Positions 61,259-64,000 of a stretch of 64,000 nucleotides of DNA are shown here, one piece after another (position 1 is the first letter of the stretch; the number at the start of each line of letters is the position of its first letter). Source of the DNA: DASQHW01 sp038209365 (GTDB taxonomy: Bacteria; Actinomycetota; Acidimicrobiia; IMCC26256; PALSA-610); assembly GCA_038209365.1 (NCBI GenBank), contig JBBQXS010000002.1:111157-175156 (forward strand), given 5' to 3'. The notes below the pieces were generated by a model, which saw only the letters and a program-made list of their open reading frames with translations, ran no database searches and was not told where the DNA came from. A program made the position numbers and the translations under genes.

Positions 61259-61734
61259 TGCTCACCGTCGCGCTCCTGGTCCAGGCAGCCGTACTATTTA
61301 TCCTCGCGCTCTCGGTCGCGCATCTGTTGCTACGGATCCAAGCACTTGAAGCGCACGGACCGACTCCTGCACTCCAAGACGCCATCGATACTCCTGACAT
61401 TCTGCGACGCCTCACTGAGTATGGCGCCGATGACACCGTCGTCTTAGCCCTCAGTGGAAAATGCGGTACCTGTTGGGAGATAGCGATGGGTTGGTCAGAG
61501 TCGGCGGCGAAGCAGGTGGACGTCGTGTTCATTGGGTCGGGGATGGACGCGCAGGCAGTTAGCCGAATCTCTGCTACAGGCACGCCGACCGTGGAGATGA
61601 CGGCTAGCGAACTCCAAGGCCTAGGCATTCACGTTACGCCCATGTGGCTACGGCTGCGAGCGGGGTCGATCGCAGAGTCCATCTTTGGGAACCAAGCGCG
61701 AGATCGGGTGTTCGGGGCAAGTACAAGGATCTGA
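61258..61734 (+). CDS. MauD/TlpA-like membrane-anchored thiol-disulfide protein
   Basis: A 158-residue protein with an N-terminal membrane helix (LTVALLVQAAVLFILALSVA) and a reduced thioredoxin-like domain carrying C69-G-T-C72-W (SGKCGTCWEIA). A later GTPTVEMTAS gives the cis-proline of the fold. It is shorter than typical MauD (about 200 residues). It likely passes electrons or disulfides outside the membrane to the Cys-rich Tat substrate encoded next, with the MauE-like protein as membrane partner (inference). Confidence 0.75.
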   Translation: MLTVALLVQAAVLFILALSVAHLLLRIQALEAHGPTPALQDAIDTPDILRRLTEYGADDTVVLALSGKCGTCWEIAMGWSESAAKQVDVVFIGSGMDAQAVSRISATGTPTVEMTASELQGLGIHVTPMWLRLRAGSIAESIFGNQARDRVFGASTRI

Positions 61735-61750
61735 CGAAGGGGATGAGGCA

Positions 61751-62386
61751 ATGACTACTTCGGACACCTTCGAGCCCGACAACACCTCGGTTTCGCCAGC
61801 CGCGATCCCGCCGATCGCCCAACTGCCGGCAATGGTGAGAACGCGCGCTAGCACGAAGCCCAGTCGGCGACAGTTCCTCATGGGCACCGCCGCAGCCGTG
61901 ACCGCGTTAGCTGCCAGCGCGACGCTCAACGTGTTCCCGAGGATGAAGCGTGCCTCAGCGTCGGTCCCGCCTTACCATGAGTACCCGTACGGCTATGACA
62001 CCTATGGTCCCGGCTCCGGTTGTCCCGCGACGGATGCGGGCTGCGTCAACGTGATCTCCTCGCCCGATTACATCGATAGCTCGTTCTGCACAACTTGTCC
62101 CGAGTTTCAGGCTAACCCGTATAACAACTGGAATGGCTACTACTACAACGGCGGCCGGAATGGTAACCAGTATTTGTTCTGGGACCGCGACGACAACGTC
62201 TGTCGCCCCGCAACCGGAAGCTGGGACCTCTGGGTCCATACCGCTCCTGGCTGCGGTTACTGTCCCTATGAGCTCAAGTACCGGTGCCACGATGGACATA
62301 AGTGGTCGTCGAGCACGGGAACCATTCCTGCTATATGTCACTCCGTCCATTCGTGCAACGGCAACTTGACCGGTCAGTTCTGCTGA
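61751..62386 (+). CDS. Tat-exported cysteine-rich protein (amine dehydrogenase light-chain-like?)
   Basis: A 211-residue protein. SRRQFLMGTAAAVTALAAS (38-56) is a twin-arginine signal, so it is exported folded. The mature part has 11 cysteines (pairs CTTC and CGYC, C-x5-C in ICHSVHSC, and a terminal QFC) and is rich in Y, N, G and W. A Tat signal with a disulfide-rich small domain, next to MauD/MauE-like genes, is the arrangement of the methylamine dehydrogenase light chain, whose TTQ cofactor is made from two tryptophans; W candidates exist (SWDLWVH, HKWSS) but I cannot align it to MauA with confidence. Confidence 0.7.
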   Translation: MTTSDTFEPDNTSVSPAAIPPIAQLPAMVRTRASTKPSRRQFLMGTAAAVTALAASATLNVFPRMKRASASVPPYHEYPYGYDTYGPGSGCPATDAGCVNVISSPDYIDSSFCTTCPEFQANPYNNWNGYYYNGGRNGNQYLFWDRDDNVCRPATGSWDLWVHTAPGCGYCPYELKYRCHDGHKWSSSTGTIPAICHSVHSCNGNLTGQFC

Positions 62387-62401
62387 CGGAGGATCTCTAG
62401 C

Positions 62402-63196
62402 GTGTCGTCCGCTGAGGGACGGTTCGTCAGCAGCGCCGACACCGCGGCAATTACGCTCCACACCTGGGCGGTGGTTGGCGTCGGCATGGTCGCAATCGTG
62501 GCCACGTTGGTTGCTACGGGACGCGTCGGTGCTACGTCGGCTCTCCTGCTCTCGGCCGCTTTGCCTGCCGGGATGTCCTTGTCGGGATCAACTTGAGGCC
62601 GCAATGTGGCGGCCACGTTGGTGCTGCCGGTCTGGCAGCCGGACGGTAAGAGAACTCGAAGAGGCCTGTTTCTCGTGGCCGGTCTCTTCTCCTTTGGCAC
62701 AGGGGTGGGCGGCGTGCTGACCGGCGCCCTCTTGGCGCTCGTTCTATGGCCTATTGCAGCGACGATCCCGCCGGCCCTTGGCGCCGGACTCGCTGTGCTC
62801 GTGTCGACTGCCGTGATGGTTATTCGACAAGACCGTTTGCCACAACGGCGGAAGCTCATTCCGAGGGAACGCGTGTACCACCGTTCGGCCGGCGGGATAT
62901 TCGGCTTCGGGGTCGAGTATGGAACTGGGTTTCGCACGTTCGTCCCGTCTGTCGCTCCGTATCTTCTCCTCGTGTCCGTGGTGTTGCTCGGTCCGCAGCC
63001 GAGGTTGGCCCTTGGTACTTGCACCGTTTTCGGTTTGGCACGGAGTCTTCACCTCTGGGCGGCCGTTACCGCGCTGGACCCCCGTGCGTTCCTCGTCAAC
63101 TCCGAAGTTGCGAGCACGTACGGGGCACATATGTTGGGACCAGCGTTCGTGGGACTCGCCCTCGTTCTTGTCTGGGCGACCTGGCTAACTCAATAG
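62402..63196 (+). CDS. Polytopic membrane protein with in-frame TGA, candidate selenoprotein
   Basis: GTG at 62402 with CGGAGGA eight bases upstream. The frame is open to 63196 except for one TGA at codon 65 (62594-62596), between SLSGST and GRNVAATLVLP. Read through, it gives a 264-residue protein with about six helices, including WAVVGVGMVAIVATLVATG before the TGA and GTCTVFGLARSLHLW after it, whose cysteine could pair with residue 65 as in CcdA/MauF-like reductases. A hairpin at 62623-62639 fits a bacterial SECIS. Alternatives: a nonsense mutation, or two genes, the second starting at GTG 62606 with only GAGG upstream. Confidence 0.6.
62623..62639 (+). promoter_or_regulatory. SECIS-like hairpin after in-frame UGA
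   Basis: GCTGCC-GGTCT-GGCAGC: six perfect pairs and a five-base loop GGUCU. The loop begins 32 nucleotides after the UGA, inside the range usual for bacterial SECIS elements, and GGUCU is the apical sequence of the E. coli formate dehydrogenase SECIS. A second perfect hairpin (GGCCGC-N6-GCGGCC, 62597-62614) lies directly after the UGA. Confidence 0.5.
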
Positions 63197-63226
63197 GTCA
63201 CAATCGCTCACGAGAGGAAAGGCCCA

Positions 63227-63817
63227 TTGTTCTCGCACGCTGTCACAGCGAGGCTCGAAGGCCGATGGACGCGCCTACGCCCGGCCACCCCAGACGACTT
63301 GCCGCTGATGTATCGGATGCTGACCGAACCAAGCGTCGGGTATCGGTATGGCTTCTACGGAGCAGTTCCCTCTTTCGAGGAGTTCACCCGGAGAGCGTGG
63401 GAGAGCGTAGCTGGACAATGGATTGCTGAACGTCGTGACGGTCGCCCTGTAGGGCTTGCTGTTCTCGCCTCTGCTGACTACCGCAACGGCACCGCGTTCT
63501 TCTCTATCGTCTCCGTTCCCGAAGTTCGGGGCAGCGGGCTGATGATCGATGCGGCTGGTTCGTTCTTCTCGTACGTGTTCTTCGCCTTCCCGTTTCGTCG
63601 CCTCTATGCCGACGTCGCCGCAGAGAACCTCAGACAATTCCGACGCGCCACCGATCAACTACTGGAGATTGAAGGGTGCCGACGACAGGCAATCTGGATG
63701 GGCGGCGGCTTCCAAGACCTATTCCTGCTTGCAATATCGCGAGAACGGTGGCAGGCGGTTGGCGAGCCGACTCGCGACCGTCTCATCGCGTTGGGCCAGC
63801 GTCGGGTTTCCAGGTAG
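63227..63817 (+). CDS. GNAT-family N-acetyltransferase
   Basis: A 196-residue RimJ/RimL-like acetyltransferase: TRLRPATPDDLPLMYRML at the N-terminus, PVGLAVLASADYRNGTAFFSIVSVPEVRGSGLMIDA for the central sheet with the acetyl-CoA region (VRGSGL replaces the classical Q/RxxGxG/A), and RLYADVAAENLRQFRRA at the end. TTG start at 63227 with GAGAGGAAAGG just upstream. It follows the membrane gene by 30 bases and may acetylate a product of this operon (inference). Confidence 0.8.
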   Translation: MFSHAVTARLEGRWTRLRPATPDDLPLMYRMLTEPSVGYRYGFYGAVPSFEEFTRRAWESVAGQWIAERRDGRPVGLAVLASADYRNGTAFFSIVSVPEVRGSGLMIDAAGSFFSYVFFAFPFRRLYADVAAENLRQFRRATDQLLEIEGCRRQAIWMGGGFQDLFLLAISRERWQAVGEPTRDRLIALGQRRVSR

Positions 63818-63877
63818 GCGGTTTGGTACAAGCCACGATGGGGCTGCCGACGAAGCCTCCTGTCAACGACGGTCGAA

Positions 63878-64000
63878 TGTTGACCCTTTGGCGACGGTTG
63901 AAAACTGACCCCCCTCGCCGCGGGTCTGGTCACGTTGCGTCGTCGGTGGGCACCCTCCCGAGGTCGCGGTCTTTGAGCCGGTAGCTGTCGCCCTTGAGGG
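63878..64000. mobile_element. IS21-family insertion sequence, truncated by window end
   Basis: The end begins TGTTGACCCTTTGGCGACGG followed by TTGAAAACTGACC, the terminal pattern of IS21-type elements (TG end). The adjacent minus-strand frame encodes an IstB-like C-terminus. The rest lies beyond the window. Confidence 0.7.
63930..64000 (-). CDS. istB: IstB-like transposition helper, C-terminal end only
   Basis: Twenty-two C-terminal residues on the minus strand (LKGDSYRLKDRDLGRVPTDD) ending in TGA at 63930-63932. LKGDSYRLKD matches the end of IS21 IstB ATPases. The 5' part is outside the window, so intactness cannot be judged. Confidence 0.65.
   Translation of the reverse strand, partial: LKGDSYRLKDRDLGRVPTDDAT

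Noticed and set aside
62384..62386. TGA ending the Tat protein gene, also in frame with the next gene
   Set aside because: A strong CGGAGGA ribosome site follows immediately and no SECIS-like hairpin lies at the right distance, so it is a normal stop.
52633..64000. Second copy of the tRNA-Pro 3' end as a right attachment site
   Set aside because: No repeat of the T arm/acceptor segment was found; serine integrases may leave only a very short core, so the boundary stays open.

Overview
The window is high-GC DNA from an actinobacterium. A WhiB protein, an orphan GlnR-like regulator, paired ArsA-type ATPases, a SufR-like regulator, GTG starts and ATGA/GTGA stop-start overlaps all fit, and the gene mix suggests an uncultured Acidimicrobiia-like lineage (inference; no 16S is present).

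Layout. 1-4 kb: a minus-strand operon (VOC protein, Asp-box propeller, MoaD-like and rhodanese proteins) and a collagen-like exported protein. 4.2-9 kb: a nitrogen-assimilation block with three glutamine synthetases of different types (GSI-beta, GSII, GSI-alpha) and a GlnR-like regulator, with a four-element GlnR-box-like array in the divergent promoter. 9-11.2 kb: RidA coupled to a short fused molybdenum hydroxylase. 11.5-26.4 kb: an exopolysaccharide locus (initiating sugar transferase, glycosyltransferases, Wzx-like flippase, deacetylase, ATP-grasp enzyme, flavoprotein, Wzz-like and Wzy-like proteins). 26.4-36.7 kb: Fe-S maintenance genes (ErpA, SufR-like, Mrp), a methyltransferase, an ABC exporter, aldehyde dehydrogenase with its DUF779 partner, an MBL hydrolase and a Nudix hydrolase. 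36.7-39.7 kb: selA-selB. 39.7-44.5 kb: whiB, nfeD, two ArsA/Get3-like ATPases, a lone receiver protein and a CysQ-like phosphatase.

From tRNA-Pro(CGG) at 44.5 kb to at least 52.6 kb lies an integrated transfer element: serine integrase, ImmA protease, XRE repressor, ArdA, replication-relaxation protein, VirD4/TraG-like ATPase and small membrane proteins. Three copies of one operator palindrome (GATGCG-N4-CGCATC) link the repressor to its own promoter and to the transfer promoter. From 52.7 to 60 kb there are accessory genes of unknown function, including a gene frameshifted by a heptanucleotide repeat.

From 60.0 to 63.2 kb is a compact operon resembling the maturation part of methylamine-utilisation loci: MauE-like, MauD-like (CGTC), a Tat-exported protein with 11 cysteines, and a polytopic membrane protein interrupted by one in-frame TGA. 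A hairpin with a GGUCU loop starts its loop 32 nt after that TGA, within the usual bacterial SECIS range, and selA/selB lie in the same window. This makes the membrane protein a candidate selenoprotein and the most interesting lead here. The window ends in a truncated IS21-type element.
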